A stretch of DNA of 64,000 nt from contig JADJWA010000002.1 of assembly GCA_016716605.1 (NCBI GenBank), forward strand, positions 186,001 through 250,000. The letters are read 5' to 3'. The stretch comes from Flavobacteriales bacterium (GTDB taxonomy: Bacteria > Bacteroidota > Bacteroidia > Flavobacteriales_F > PHOS-HE28). The notes beneath the pieces were generated by a model. That model was given only the letters and a program-made list of their open reading frames with translations, did not search any database and was not told the origin of the DNA. Positions 8,335-17,854 of the stretch are shown piece by piece. Position 1 is the stretch's first letter; every line of letters starts with the position of its first letter. The position numbers and the translations under genes were made by a program.

Positions 8335-10070
8335 TGCAGCGCAACACCCTGGACCGCGCCCTGCCCTGGCTCCTGGCCATGCTCGTGCTTGCTGCGGCAT
8401 GGCTGCTCTGGCGCTACCATGCGGAGATCCGGCAACGCACGGAAGACCTCGCCGGGCTCGGCCTCCTGCGCTCGCATCAGATGCTCGATGTGCGGATCGA
8501 CGCCATGTTCAATGAATGGCAGGGCATCGCCAAGCAGGAAGCTGCGGCAATAGCGGAGGGCGCATCGGAGAATGACCTGATCAAACGGTGGAAAGCGGTG
8601 CTGCACGCCCACTGGCCCGTGAATTCGGTGCGATTGGCTGACGAGCTGGGAAACGAGATCAGCCTGCATCGCACGGACGAAGGAGCGGTTCTGGTGCGCA
8701 CGGAATCAGGCAGCAAGGATTCGCTGCCCAAGGCCTACGCAACGGGGCCCTACAGGATCGACACCGTGCCCATGACCTGGAACGCCTACGGCCTTTACGA
8801 CCCGCGTGAGCGAGGCTGGTTCAGCAAGGCGATCGAGAACAACCGCGACGAGCCCGTTTGGAATGAGCGCCAGTTCGTGGACAGCACGGAGAGCGCGCTC
8901 CAGGTCGGCCAGTTGATCAGAAGGCCGGGCAGCGATCAGACGTACCGTGTGCTCATGATCGAATTCGACCTCGGCCGTGCGGACAGGCTCGATGCCCGCT
9001 CGCCCACCATGATGCGCAATGGCGTGCTGGTGATCAACGGCGATGGCAAGGTGTACGCCGCCAACGCGGCTGCGACCGCCGAGCCGATGGCGATCGCGCT
9101 CGCCAGCGCGCTCCCGGTTTGGATCGAGCGCAAATTCAACAACGCCTACCACTTGGAGCACGGCGGCGTGCCCTATGCCATGCAAGTGAGCCCGGTGCAG
9201 CTCAACGGCTGCCTGCTGCATGCCGTGATCATGATGGAGACCGCACCGCTCAGTGAATGGACAGCGTCCGAACGGCGCGCCCTCAACATCGGCGCGGCGA
9301 CCCTCGCCCTGCTCACCGCACTCCTGATCATGCTGGCCTGGCGCGGCCGCAAGCACCGCAAGCGCGCCGGGCTGTTGGACCTCCATGCGAGGCAGCTGCA
9401 GCATCGGCTCACCAAGGCCATGGGCGAACGCGATGTGCTGAGCCGCGAGGTGCATCATCGCGTGAAGAACAACCTCCAAGTGGTCAGCAGCCTGCTCAAT
9501 CTCCAGGCCAGCTCGCTCGACGACGCGGCCGTGCGCGAGGAATTCCTCCGCGGCAAGCGCCGCATCGACACCATCGCCCTGGTGCACCACCGCCTCTATG
9601 ACCAGCCCGACCTGCGCAGCATCAGCCTCGATTCGTTCCTGACGCAGCTCACCGACTCCATCAGCGCCATGCACAGCGATCAGCACAGCACCGTCAGCAT
9701 CAGCGTCGATGCGCAGGGCCTGAAATGCGATCAGGACACCGCGATCGAGCTCGGCATCATCGTGTGCGAGCTGGTCACCAATGCCTACCTGCATGCCTTC
9801 CCGCACGCCACGGGCGGCCATATCGAGCTAACGGTGTCGCGCGTGGAGGGCGACCTGCACCGCCTGGTGGTGACCAACAATGGCGTGCCCCCGCAACGCG
9901 GACTGCGCATCGGACAGGGCAAGCTCGGGCTCGAGATCGTGGAGGCGCTGGCGGAGCAGCTCGATGGCAGCCTGCACATGCGCACCGACGGCCAGGCCGC
10001 CTTCGAAGTGCTCTTCCGGATGCGGAAGCGCAAAGCTTCATCGGACTCCGACGAGCCCGAGAGCGACTAG
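8334..10070 (+). CDS. Membrane sensor histidine kinase, HisKA_2 type
   Basis: The 578 residues comprise a first membrane helix (ALPWLLAMLVLAAAWLLW, ~8-25), a periplasmic sensor region of ~285 residues resembling a Cache/PDC domain (FNEWQGIAKQEAAA, YGLYDPRERGWFSKAIENN), a second helix (NIGAATLALLTALLIMLAW, ~314-332), a phospho-acceptor helix with REVHHRVKNNLQVVSSLLNLQ (~368-388) and a C-terminal ATPase domain (ELGIIVCELVTNAYLHAF for the N box; LGLEIVEALAEQLDG). The HHRVKNNLQ pattern marks the HisKA_2/HWE class, usual for light or stress sensors. No response regulator is adjacent. Its 3' end overlaps the convergent TolC gene by 33 bases. Confidence 0.85.
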   Translation: MQRNTLDRALPWLLAMLVLAAAWLLWRYHAEIRQRTEDLAGLGLLRSHQMLDVRIDAMFNEWQGIAKQEAAAIAEGASENDLIKRWKAVLHAHWPVNSVRLADELGNEISLHRTDEGAVLVRTESGSKDSLPKAYATGPYRIDTVPMTWNAYGLYDPRERGWFSKAIENNRDEPVWNERQFVDSTESALQVGQLIRRPGSDQTYRVLMIEFDLGRADRLDARSPTMMRNGVLVINGDGKVYAANAAATAEPMAIALASALPVWIERKFNNAYHLEHGGVPYAMQVSPVQLNGCLLHAVIMMETAPLSEWTASERRALNIGAATLALLTALLIMLAWRGRKHRKRAGLLDLHARQLQHRLTKAMGERDVLSREVHHRVKNNLQVVSSLLNLQASSLDDAAVREEFLRGKRRIDTIALVHHRLYDQPDLRSISLDSFLTQLTDSISAMHSDQHSTVSISVDAQGLKCDQDTAIELGIIVCELVTNAYLHAFPHATGGHIELTVSRVEGDLHRLVVTNNGVPPQRGLRIGQGKLGLEIVEALAEQLDGSLHMRTDGQAAFEVLFRMRKRKASSDSDEPESD

Positions 10071-11372
10071 CAGGCCACCGCTCGCGCGCAGCAGGCCCAG
10101 CTCGGCCACCTTCGCATCGAATCCTGCCACCACCGCCTGCCGCTCGGCGTTCGCAAGATCGAGCTGCGCCTGCCGGAATTGCAATCCGGTGATCTGGCCG
10201 GCCTGGAACAGTTCGCGGGTGCGGTCGAAGTTGAGGCGGGCCGTGGAGACCGCTTCGCCCTGTATCCGCAGCACCTCGCGCTGGCTGCTCCAAGCGGTGA
10301 ACGCGTTGCGCACATCGCGCTCCACCTGAACGCGGGCCTGCTGCTCGGCGATCGCCGCATTCTCGGCGCGCAGCCGCGCCTGCTCCGCCTGCGTGCCCAC
10401 GCGCCCGCCATCGTAGAGGGGCACGCTCAGCGTGAGGCCCGCGTTCAATCCCTGCGTGTAGGTGCCGAGCACCAGGCCGACACCGTTGCGCTGGTCGTTC
10501 ACGCCGTAGTTCGCGCTCAGGTCCAGGCGCGGCCAACGGAGCGACCGCGCGATCCGCTGATCCACTTCCGCCGCGCGCACCTGTGCCGTTGCCGAGGCCA
10601 GCTGCACATTGCCGTGCATGGCTTCCTGCACCAGTTGCTCCTCCGAAAGCGGTCCGGTAAAAGCGATCCGGCGCGACACCAGCAGGGCCGCATCAGGCCC
10701 CGATCCGAGCAGCACGTTCAGGTCGCGCGCAGTGCGATCGCGCCGCTGCCGCGCCAGGATGTGCGCGGCGCTGTCGGCTTGCAGATCGACCTGTGCATTC
10801 AGGAGGTCGAGCCTGCCCGTGGCGCCCAGCTCCGCCCTGCCCTTCAGTCGGGTGAACCGATCGTTCGAGATGGCGAGCAGGCGCTCAGTGATGGCCACGT
10901 CCTCCTCCAGCGATGCCACGGCGTAATAGAGGGCGATCACTTGCGTGAGCGTGCCTTCCACCTGCGCCCGTGCGCGCAATTCAGCTGCTTGCGCGCTCCA
11001 TTGCGAACGCTCCAGCGCAGCGAAATTGCCCATGCCATTGAAGAGCGTGTAGGTGAGCCCCAGCTGCCCGCCGAGCGTGGTGTTCACCACGCCATTGCGC
11101 TCCACATCCGGGATGCCCTCGGTGAAATCGAGCCTCGTGTCCTGATTGCTGTAGTTGCCGCGCGCACCGGCATCCACGCGGGGCAGAAGGCCCGCATTGC
11201 CAGCTGTGGCCGCCGCCTCGGCGATGGCCGCTTCGTTGCGCGCGATGCGGATGCCATGCTCGTTGGCGAGCGCGAGCTGGATGGCGCGATCCAGGCTGAG
11301 CGTGTCCTGCGCCAGCACCGCGGATGCAGCGCAGCACACAAGGCTACTGATGATGATGCTCCTGATTCTCAT
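10038..11372 (-). CDS. TolC-family outer-membrane efflux channel
   Basis: The 444-residue protein has a signal peptide (MRIRSIIISSLVCCAASAVLAQ) and two outer-membrane-efflux-protein halves typical of TolC: LSLDRAIQLALANEHGIRIARNEAAIAEA near the N-terminus and YDGGRVGTQAEQARLRAENAAIAEQQARVQVERDVRNAF in the second half, both long periplasmic coiled coils. It is the last gene of the tetR-adaptor-RND-channel set and overlaps the RND gene by 29 bases, so it completes a tripartite pump. Confidence 0.88.
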   Translation of the reverse strand: MRIRSIIISSLVCCAASAVLAQDTLSLDRAIQLALANEHGIRIARNEAAIAEAAATAGNAGLLPRVDAGARGNYSNQDTRLDFTEGIPDVERNGVVNTTLGGQLGLTYTLFNGMGNFAALERSQWSAQAAELRARAQVEGTLTQVIALYYAVASLEEDVAITERLLAISNDRFTRLKGRAELGATGRLDLLNAQVDLQADSAAHILARQRRDRTARDLNVLLGSGPDAALLVSRRIAFTGPLSEEQLVQEAMHGNVQLASATAQVRAAEVDQRIARSLRWPRLDLSANYGVNDQRNGVGLVLGTYTQGLNAGLTLSVPLYDGGRVGTQAEQARLRAENAAIAEQQARVQVERDVRNAFTAWSSQREVLRIQGEAVSTARLNFDRTRELFQAGQITGLQFRQAQLDLANAERQAVVAGFDAKVAELGLLRASGGLLVALGLVGVR

Positions 11373-14300
11373 GGGGGATCTCTTCTACTGCCGGCTCCAC
11401 TTCCTCAGGCGTTGGCCAACGCCCATTCCAGAGCCAATGGATGAAGCGCCGGACCTGATTGAGCACGGTGATGTAGATGGGCAACAGCACCAGGGTGATG
11501 AAAGTGGCCACCACCAGCCCGTAGGCCACCGTGATGGCCATGGGAATGATGAACTGCGCCTGGAAGCTGGTGTTCAAGGTGATGGGCAGCAGGCCTGCCA
11601 CCGTGGTGAGCGAGGTGAGCAGGATGGGGCGCAGGCGCGAGAGCGCCGCTGCGCGCAGGGCTTGCGTGAATGTCATGCGCTCCTTCAGGTTCGCATTGAA
11701 TGCGCTCAGCATGACCAGCGAGTCATTGACCATGACGCCGATGAGGGCGATGGCGCCGAAGAAGCTGAAAAGGCTGATCTGCACCCCGTGCAGCGCATGC
11801 CCCCAGCCGATGCCGATGAATGCGAACGGCAGACCGAGCAGGATGGCGATGGCCTGCGGGAATGAGCGCAGCGCGATCACCATGAGGAACAGCATGATCA
11901 GCAGGGTGAAGGGCAACACGCGCTGTGCCGATGTCCCCACTTTACGGCTCTGCTCGCCCTGTCCCTCGAAGCTGTAGCTCAGCCCGGGATTCCTGGCCTG
12001 GACGGCAGGCATCACTTCGGAGCGGATCACTTCCTGCGCATCGGTGGCGCTCTGCCCGCTGTTGGCGAGATCGGCCTCCACGCGCACCTCGCGCTTGCCA
12101 TCGAGGTGGCTGATGCTGCGGATCCCGCGCTCGATACGGTAGGTGACCAGCTCACTCAGCGGATACGATCGCCCGTCAGCCGTGCGGATGCGCATGTCCT
12201 CGAGCTGGCGCAAGGAGGAACGCGCATCTTCCGCGTAGCGGACCCAGATCTTCACCTCATCCTCACCGCGCTGCACGCGTTGGGTCTCCAGCCCGAAGAA
12301 GGCCTGGCGCACCTGCGCGAGCACCTCCTGGGTGGTGAAGCCGAGCAATCGCGCTTGGTCCTTCAGGCGCAGCACCAATTCGCGGTTGCCGGGCCGGTCA
12401 CTGTCCACCACATCACGGAGCATGGGCAGTTTCTGAAGCTCGGCGCGCAATTCGTCCTTCGCGGCATTGAGTTCGGACAGGTCGTGGCTGCGCAGCGAAA
12501 CGCTCACGGGCTTCCCGAATGGCGTGGCCAGGCCGAAGGTGAGGTTGGCCACTCCCGGCGATTCCCCGGCGCGCTCCCGCAAGCGACTGGTGATCTCCTC
12601 TGCCTTGAAGCCACGTTCCTCGGCATTGAGCAGCACGATGTTGAGCTTGCCCTGCTCGGCGCGCGGCCCCAGGATGGTCTGCACCTTGAGGATCACATCC
12701 TGGCTGTCGGGCCTCCAGGCGCTGAGCTGGTCATTCACCTGCCAGGCCAGACGCTCAAGGCGTTGCAGCTCATCGAACACGACATGCTCGCGCGTGCCAG
12801 CCACCATCTCCAGCTCCACGCCCACGTCGTCGCGCTCGATCACCGGGAAGAAGGTGGTCCTGATGAAGCCCGCGCCCACCGAGCCGACCGTGAAGGCCAG
12901 CAGGAAGAAGGCGACGCCGAAGGAAAGCATCCGGTTGCGCAGCACACGGTCCAGGAAGGGGCCATAGCGCCGGTCACGCAGCCGGCCCATCACGCCATCC
13001 ATGTAGATCTCGAGGCGGTTGCGCGTGGGCGCGGTGAGCGCTTCGGAATGCGCCACGTGCGCAGGCAGAATGAAGGCGGCCTCGATCAACGAGACCACGA
13101 GCGTGGCGATCACCACGATGGCCAGGGTCGGTGCGAAATCGCCGAGCCTTCCTTCGATGAAGAAGAAGCTGGTGAAGGCGGCCACGGTGGTGAGCACGCT
13201 GCTGATCACCGCGCCGATCACCCTGCGGATGCCGATGAAAGCCGCCTGCACGGGTGGCACGCCCCGCTCATGCTCCTGGTAGATGCTCTCTGCGATCACG
13301 ATCCCGTCGTCCACCAGGATGCCCACCACGAGGATCATCCCGAAGAGGCTCATGACATTGATGGTGATCAGCCCTGGCGCCAGGATGAACATGCCTGCGA
13401 AGGAGACCGGGATGCTGAGCGCCACCCAGAAGGCGAGGCGCCAGTTGAGGAAGAGCGCGAGGGTGATGAGCACCAGCACGAACCCTTGCAGGCCATTGGA
13501 CACTAGCATCTCGATGCGGTCGCGCAGCACGGTGGTGCTGTCCAGGATCAGCTCCGCGCGGATGGGGCCGCCCTTCCGGTTCCACGAATCGATGTAACCG
13601 CGCGTGGTATCGGCGATGAAGAGGATGTCCTCGGTGATGGTGCTGCTGAGGCTGAGCACCACACTGGGCTGGCCGTTCACGTAATTGCGCGCGGGATCGT
13701 CGGCCCAGGCATCGCGCACATCGGCCACATCACTCAGCCGCAGCAAGCGGCCATCAGCGCCAGCGCGGATCACGGTATGGCGCAGGCCCTCGGCATCCAT
13801 GCGCTTATCGCGCACGCGGATCAGCAATTCCTCATCGGCGGTCTTCACCTTGCCCCCGGTGAGGTCGATGTTCGCTGCGCGTAGCGCCGCGCCGGCATGC
13901 GCGAGCGTGAGGTTGGCCGCGCGCAGGTCTTCCTCGCGGAAGGCTACCTCCACTTCCTCTTCAGGCAGGCCCGTAACAGCCACCTTGCTGATGCCTGGGA
14001 TGGCGCGCAGGTCGAGCTCGGCGCGCGTCGCGGCATTCTTCAGCGCCTTCAGGCCGATGCCCTCTCCGGTGAGCGCAAAGCTCACCGCTGGCTGCACGCT
14101 CTCCACCTTGAAGGCGCGCACGGGTTCCATGCCCTCGGGCAATGCCGGGATCCGCTCGATGGCGTTCTTCACGTCCTGGAGCACCACGTCGGCATCGAAG
14201 CCCTTGAGCACTTCCACCGTGATCACGCCGCCGTTCTCCTGGCTCACGCTGCTGATGCGCTCCACGCCGCTCACGCCCTTGAGGTCATCCTCGATCCGCA

Positions 14301-14496
14301 GCACCACGCCCTGCTCCACCTCTTCGGGCGATGCGCCGGGATGGGCCACCTGCACCTGGATGCGCCGGCTCTCCACCTCGGGGAAGAAGGAACTGCGCGT
14401 GCGCTGCAGCCCGAACCAACCGAAGATCAGCAGCAGCGCCATCACCGCGAGCGCGCTCACCCGATAGCGGAGGAAATAGCCGGTGAGCCCTTTCAT
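11344..14496 (-). CDS. RND efflux pump, inner-membrane transporter (HAE1/MMPL-like, AcrB superfamily)
   Basis: At 1050 residues it has the usual size. The N-terminal helix (RYRVSALAVMALLLIFGWFGL) is followed by the first porter loop, a six-helix block with FVLVLITLALFLNWRLAFWVALSIPVSFAGMF and LFGMILVVGILVDDGIVIAESIYQEHERG, where the DD pair matches the proton-relay Asp residues of TM4, then a second loop and a second block (IALIGVMVNDSLVMLSAFN, TSLTTVAGLLPITLN). It exports small hydrophobic compounds by proton antiport; the substrate is not readable. Its start overlaps the adaptor stop by four bases. The C-terminus is Glu/His-rich. Confidence 0.9.
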   Translation of the reverse strand: MKGLTGYFLRYRVSALAVMALLLIFGWFGLQRTRSSFFPEVESRRIQVQVAHPGASPEEVEQGVVLRIEDDLKGVSGVERISSVSQENGGVITVEVLKGFDADVVLQDVKNAIERIPALPEGMEPVRAFKVESVQPAVSFALTGEGIGLKALKNAATRAELDLRAIPGISKVAVTGLPEEEVEVAFREEDLRAANLTLAHAGAALRAANIDLTGGKVKTADEELLIRVRDKRMDAEGLRHTVIRAGADGRLLRLSDVADVRDAWADDPARNYVNGQPSVVLSLSSTITEDILFIADTTRGYIDSWNRKGGPIRAELILDSTTVLRDRIEMLVSNGLQGFVLVLITLALFLNWRLAFWVALSIPVSFAGMFILAPGLITINVMSLFGMILVVGILVDDGIVIAESIYQEHERGVPPVQAAFIGIRRVIGAVISSVLTTVAAFTSFFFIEGRLGDFAPTLAIVVIATLVVSLIEAAFILPAHVAHSEALTAPTRNRLEIYMDGVMGRLRDRRYGPFLDRVLRNRMLSFGVAFFLLAFTVGSVGAGFIRTTFFPVIERDDVGVELEMVAGTREHVVFDELQRLERLAWQVNDQLSAWRPDSQDVILKVQTILGPRAEQGKLNIVLLNAEERGFKAEEITSRLRERAGESPGVANLTFGLATPFGKPVSVSLRSHDLSELNAAKDELRAELQKLPMLRDVVDSDRPGNRELVLRLKDQARLLGFTTQEVLAQVRQAFFGLETQRVQRGEDEVKIWVRYAEDARSSLRQLEDMRIRTADGRSYPLSELVTYRIERGIRSISHLDGKREVRVEADLANSGQSATDAQEVIRSEVMPAVQARNPGLSYSFEGQGEQSRKVGTSAQRVLPFTLLIMLFLMVIALRSFPQAIAILLGLPFAFIGIGWGHALHGVQISLFSFFGAIALIGVMVNDSLVMLSAFNANLKERMTFTQALRAAALSRLRPILLTSLTTVAGLLPITLNTSFQAQFIIPMAITVAYGLVVATFITLVLLPIYITVLNQVRRFIHWLWNGRWPTPEEVEPAVEEIPHENQEHHHQ

Positions 14497-15614
14497 GGTT
14501 TGACGGGTGCCACGCGCATGCCCTCAAAGGCTCCGCTCATCCGATCCGTGACCACCCATTGCCCTTCGGCGATGCCGCGCACCACCGCTTGCTCCATGCC
14601 TTGATGCAGGATGCTCACCGGATTGCGGGCCAGCAAGGAGTCCTTCACGGTGTAGAGCGCACCATCATCGGTGAGCGCGCTGCGCGGAACAGCGATCGCC
14701 TCCTCGACGCTACCGCCATCGATGGTGCCGGACACATACAGGCCATCGCGCAATCCTTTGCTGCTCAATTGCACGAACACCTTCACGGTCTGCGTGGCCG
14801 CATCAATGGTCTCCCCTACCCGGATGATCCGGCCCTTTGCCTCGCTCCCATCCTCGGCCTGGAAGCGCAAGGTGTCCCCAACGCGCACGTGCCGCAGCTC
14901 ACCCGCGCCCACAGCCGACTCCAATTCGAGCGTGTTGGGCGCGATGAGCTCTCCCAGTCGTGTGCCCGGGGTGATGATCGTCCCGGGCTCGATCCCCGCT
15001 GTCGTTACCACGCCATCGAATGGTGCGGTCACCGCATACTTCGCCATGCGCTCATACAGCGCGCGCAAGCTGTAGTACTTGTCCAGCACCCCGCGCCCGG
15101 CGAGGTAGTTCCGTTCCCGATCGCTGCTCAGCACGGGCAACGCGGGCAGCACGCCTTCAATGGGCACGCTCTTCAGGTAAGCCTCCCACTTGGCTGCTTC
15201 CTCGGGCCTGTCGATCCGCAGATCGGGCACCAGCTGCACCAGATCACGGATGAAGGCGCTCTGCTGGGCATTGATCTGTGCGCGCACCTCGCCTTCGTCG
15301 ATGCGGAAGAGCAGCTCGCCCTTGCTGAATGATGTCCCCTCGCGGAAGGGCTTGCTGGTGCGCTGCAATGCGCCGCCCACTTCCGCTGTGATGAGCATGC
15401 GGTCCGTGGCGCGCACTCGGCCCGATACCGGGATGCTGATGCGCACGGGGCCATTGCGAGCTTCCAACACCCGCACAGGCCGGGGAGCAGCCGGACCGTT
15501 GGTGCGCTCGGGTGAACTGCGGCTGCCGGCCAAGCGCTTGCAGGTGGCCACTCCGCCCACGAGGAGCAGCAGGCCAATGATCACGGTCAGCCTTCGTTTG
15601 AAGAGGTCGTTCAT
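14493..15614 (-). CDS. RND efflux periplasmic adaptor (membrane fusion protein)
   Basis: I start the protein at MNDLFKRRLTVIIGLLLLVGGVATCKR, a membrane anchor, giving 373 residues; the longer upstream frame lies inside tetR and is a shadow. It shows the adaptor pattern: PVRVLEARNGPVRISIPVSGRVRATDRMLITAEVGG (first barrel-sandwich half), a hairpin region, APFDGVVTTAGIEPGTIITPGTRLGELI (second half), then the beta-barrel and membrane-proximal domains. The start overlaps the tetR stop by four bases (ATGA) and its stop overlaps the RND start, so the four genes form one tightly packed operon. Confidence 0.88.
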   Translation of the reverse strand: MNDLFKRRLTVIIGLLLLVGGVATCKRLAGSRSSPERTNGPAAPRPVRVLEARNGPVRISIPVSGRVRATDRMLITAEVGGALQRTSKPFREGTSFSKGELLFRIDEGEVRAQINAQQSAFIRDLVQLVPDLRIDRPEEAAKWEAYLKSVPIEGVLPALPVLSSDRERNYLAGRGVLDKYYSLRALYERMAKYAVTAPFDGVVTTAGIEPGTIITPGTRLGELIAPNTLELESAVGAGELRHVRVGDTLRFQAEDGSEAKGRIIRVGETIDAATQTVKVFVQLSSKGLRDGLYVSGTIDGGSVEEAIAVPRSALTDDGALYTVKDSLLARNPVSILHQGMEQAVVRGIAEGQWVVTDRMSGAFEGMRVAPVKP

Positions 15615-16239
15615 GCGCGGATGGATCGGATGATGAATTCGGGGACGGACTTGCGGCGCTTGCTGATCATGCGGCGGAATGCTTCCTCGGTGATGCCGTG
15701 CACGTGCATGATCATGGGCCGGGCGATGAAGGGGTGCGCGCACAGCGCCATGATGTTCACCAGCAGCTCGCGCGGATCGATGTCGATGATCTCGCCGCGC
15801 TCCCGCGCTTCCGACACGAGTCTCAGGAAGCACTGACGGCTATCCATGCCCCGGTCGATGAAGGCGCGCAGCCCATCGGGATCGCGGTTCAGCTCATTGG
15901 CGATGAAGAGCGGCAGCTGCGGATTCTCGGTCATGCGGTCCAGATAGGCCGCCACGAAGGCCTCGATGGCCTCGAAGAGGTGCTCGCGCCCCTTGAGCGA
16001 ATCCCAGATGCAGCCGAACTGCTTCTCCACACCGCCCTTGAACACGCCCTTGAATAGCCGCTGCTTATCCCGGAAGTAGTAGTGGAGGAGCGCCTTGTTG
16101 ATGCCGGCCTCATCGGCCACTTCCTGCATGCGGGTGCCCGCCATGCCCTTGCGGATGAAGATCGCGCGCGCCGCTTCGAGGATCCGCTGCTCGGTGGTCT
16201 CTTCCTTCTCGGGGGGCCTGCGGGCGCAATATTAACCAT
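15611..16239 (-). CDS. TetR-family repressor of the efflux operon, apparent 1-base frameshift near its 5' end
   Basis: The uninterrupted frame starts at MAGTRMQEVADEAGINKALLHYYFRDKQRLF (16144) and lacks helix 1 of the DNA-binding domain. In-frame sequence upstream does encode it (TTEQRILEAARAIFIRKG) but has no start codon. The start at 16239 (MVNIAPAGPP) is one frame off; adding one C to the C6 run at 16211-16216 joins it to PEKEETTEQRIL and gives a normal ~209-residue TetR protein. I therefore take 16239 as the true start and the missing C as an error or recent mutation. The C-terminal ligand-binding part is helical. The ATG lies inside a palindrome that is probably its operator, which fits autoregulation of the pump operon. 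Confidence 0.75.
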
Positions 16240-16247
16240 TTGGTTAA
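16232..16247. promoter_or_regulatory. Probable TetR operator (inverted repeat)
   Basis: TTAACCA and TGGTTAA form a perfect 7-bp inverted repeat with a 2-base centre. It covers the proposed tetR start codon and lies between the efflux operon and the divergent GWxTD gene, the usual place for a TetR-type operator. Confidence 0.6.
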
Positions 16248-16350
16248 ACCCGATGGTGAACCCTGATGACCAACCGTTGGCGTGCCGCTAGTGTGCAGGC
16301 AGCGGCGCGGGTCGCCAAGGCACCGGCAGCAGCCGGCCAAGCATGGGCGC

Positions 16351-16358
16351 TAGCTTTG
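16351..16358 (+). promoter_or_regulatory. Bacteroidota-type -7 promoter box
   Basis: TAGCTTTG matches the TAnnTTTG -7 consensus of Bacteroidota and sits 7 bases before the ATG of the GWxTD gene, which implies a very short leader. No Shine-Dalgarno sequence is visible. Confidence 0.45.
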
Positions 16359-16365
16359 GCACACC

Positions 16366-17820
16366 ATGCGGAACCCCTGCGCACTCGCCTTCCTATTGCT
16401 CACGCCCACCATCACCGATGGCGCTGTCGGCATCGTGGTTGAATCCAAGGTTTACCACGTGCCCGGCGTGGGGCCACGCGTGGAGCTGAGCATGGCCTTC
16501 CTCGCGGGATCCATGGTGGCCACGCGCAATGCCGAAGGCTTCATGCAGGCAAGGATAGAGGCCCTCACGCTGATCGAGCAGGCCGGCGCCATCAAGGCAT
16601 TCGCCAAGACCGAGGTGCTCGGCCCTGAGCGGCTCGATTCGCTGCAGACCGACCTGATCCATCAGGAATCCTTCGACCTTGCGCCGGGAGCGTATGAGCT
16701 GGTGATCGAGCTGCGCGATCTGAACAGCAGCGACACCACCGTGACGCATTACCGCGCGCCGCTCGCTGTTGGCGCCTTGCCTGACGGTGTGAGCCTGAGC
16801 GAGATCATGCTGGCGGAGCGGATAGAAACGGCCACTGCCGCACGGCCGCGCGCATCCGGTTTCTGGCCGGTCCCCTTGCTGAGCGACTACCTGCCCACGA
16901 GCATCGGGGAGGTCGGGCTCTACGCTGAGGTCTACGGCACAGATGCGGCATTCGGCGCCGACAGCCTGTTCCTGCTCAACGTGCAGATCGAGGATTTCGA
17001 GCACAAGCGCGTGCAAGGAGCCTTCAAGCGGAGCATCCGTGCGAAAGCCGCCCCCGTGGTGCCGGTGGCGGTGCAGTTGCCCATCGGTGAGCTGCCCAGC
17101 GGCAACTACCTGGCGGTGATCGAGGCGCGCGACAGGAGCGGAGCGCTGCTGGCCCGCAAGGAGGCCTTCTTCCAGCGGAGCAACACGGCGCAGCGCCGGT
17201 ACGACCTGGAATCACTGGCCGCGCTCGACCTCAGCAACACCTTCGCGGGCGCGATGACCGATCGGGACTCGCTGGCGGAGCACATCAGCAGCATGCACCC
17301 GATCGCCGAGCCGCTGGAGCGCAAGGTGATCGACGACCGGTGGAAGGACCGGGACATCGACCTGATGCGGCGCTTCTTCTACAGCTTCTGGATGAACCGC
17401 AATCCCGCCGACCCGGAAGCCGCATGGAACGCTTACCGCGCCGAAGTGATCAAGGTGAATAAGCTCTTCGGCTGCCGGGTGATGCGCGGCTACCAGACCG
17501 GCCGCGGCTACGTGTACCTGCGCTACGGGCCGCCCAACACCATGATGGACCGATTCAACGAGATGGGCACCCCGCCCTACACCATCTGGCACTACTACCG
17601 CGCCGGCCAGTTCACCAACCGCCGCTTCGTCTTCTACCAGCCGGACCTGGCCAGCAATTGCTTCGAGCTGCTGCACAGCGAGGTGCCGGGCGAGATCCAG
17701 AACCCGCAATGGCTGCGCGTGCTGCACGGGCGCAACAATCCGCCTGGCGATGTGCAGCAGCGCGACCTGAACACCATCGAGGGCGACCGCGTGCGGGAAT
17801 TCTTCCAGATGCCGCGCTAG
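16366..17820 (+). CDS. GWxTD domain-containing protein
   Basis: A 484-residue secreted protein with a short leader (MRNPCALAFLLLTPTITDGA). The C-terminal ~170 residues carry the GWxTD-domain features: DRDIDLMRRFFYSFWMNRNPADPEAAWNAYRAEVIKVNKLF, then GYQTGRGYVYLRYGPPNTMMDRF and YTIWHYYRAGQFTNRRFVFYQPD. The N-terminal part is a beta-rich region with two repeated strands (YELVIELRDLNSSDTTVTHYRAPL and YLAVIEARDRSGALLARKEAFF). The family is common in Bacteroidota and Acidobacteriota and its function is unknown. It is divergent from the efflux operon. Confidence 0.8.
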   Translation: MRNPCALAFLLLTPTITDGAVGIVVESKVYHVPGVGPRVELSMAFLAGSMVATRNAEGFMQARIEALTLIEQAGAIKAFAKTEVLGPERLDSLQTDLIHQESFDLAPGAYELVIELRDLNSSDTTVTHYRAPLAVGALPDGVSLSEIMLAERIETATAARPRASGFWPVPLLSDYLPTSIGEVGLYAEVYGTDAAFGADSLFLLNVQIEDFEHKRVQGAFKRSIRAKAAPVVPVAVQLPIGELPSGNYLAVIEARDRSGALLARKEAFFQRSNTAQRRYDLESLAALDLSNTFAGAMTDRDSLAEHISSMHPIAEPLERKVIDDRWKDRDIDLMRRFFYSFWMNRNPADPEAAWNAYRAEVIKVNKLFGCRVMRGYQTGRGYVYLRYGPPNTMMDRFNEMGTPPYTIWHYYRAGQFTNRRFVFYQPDLASNCFELLHSEVPGEIQNPQWLRVLHGRNNPPGDVQQRDLNTIEGDRVREFFQMPR

Positions 17821-17854
17821 CGCTCAGGCCGATGCGCGCCACCTTTGCCGTTCC

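Noticed and set aside
15614..15833. Long N-terminal extension of the RND adaptor
   Set aside because: The extension lies within tetR in another frame, is Arg/His-rich and precedes a clear membrane anchor at MNDLFKRR.
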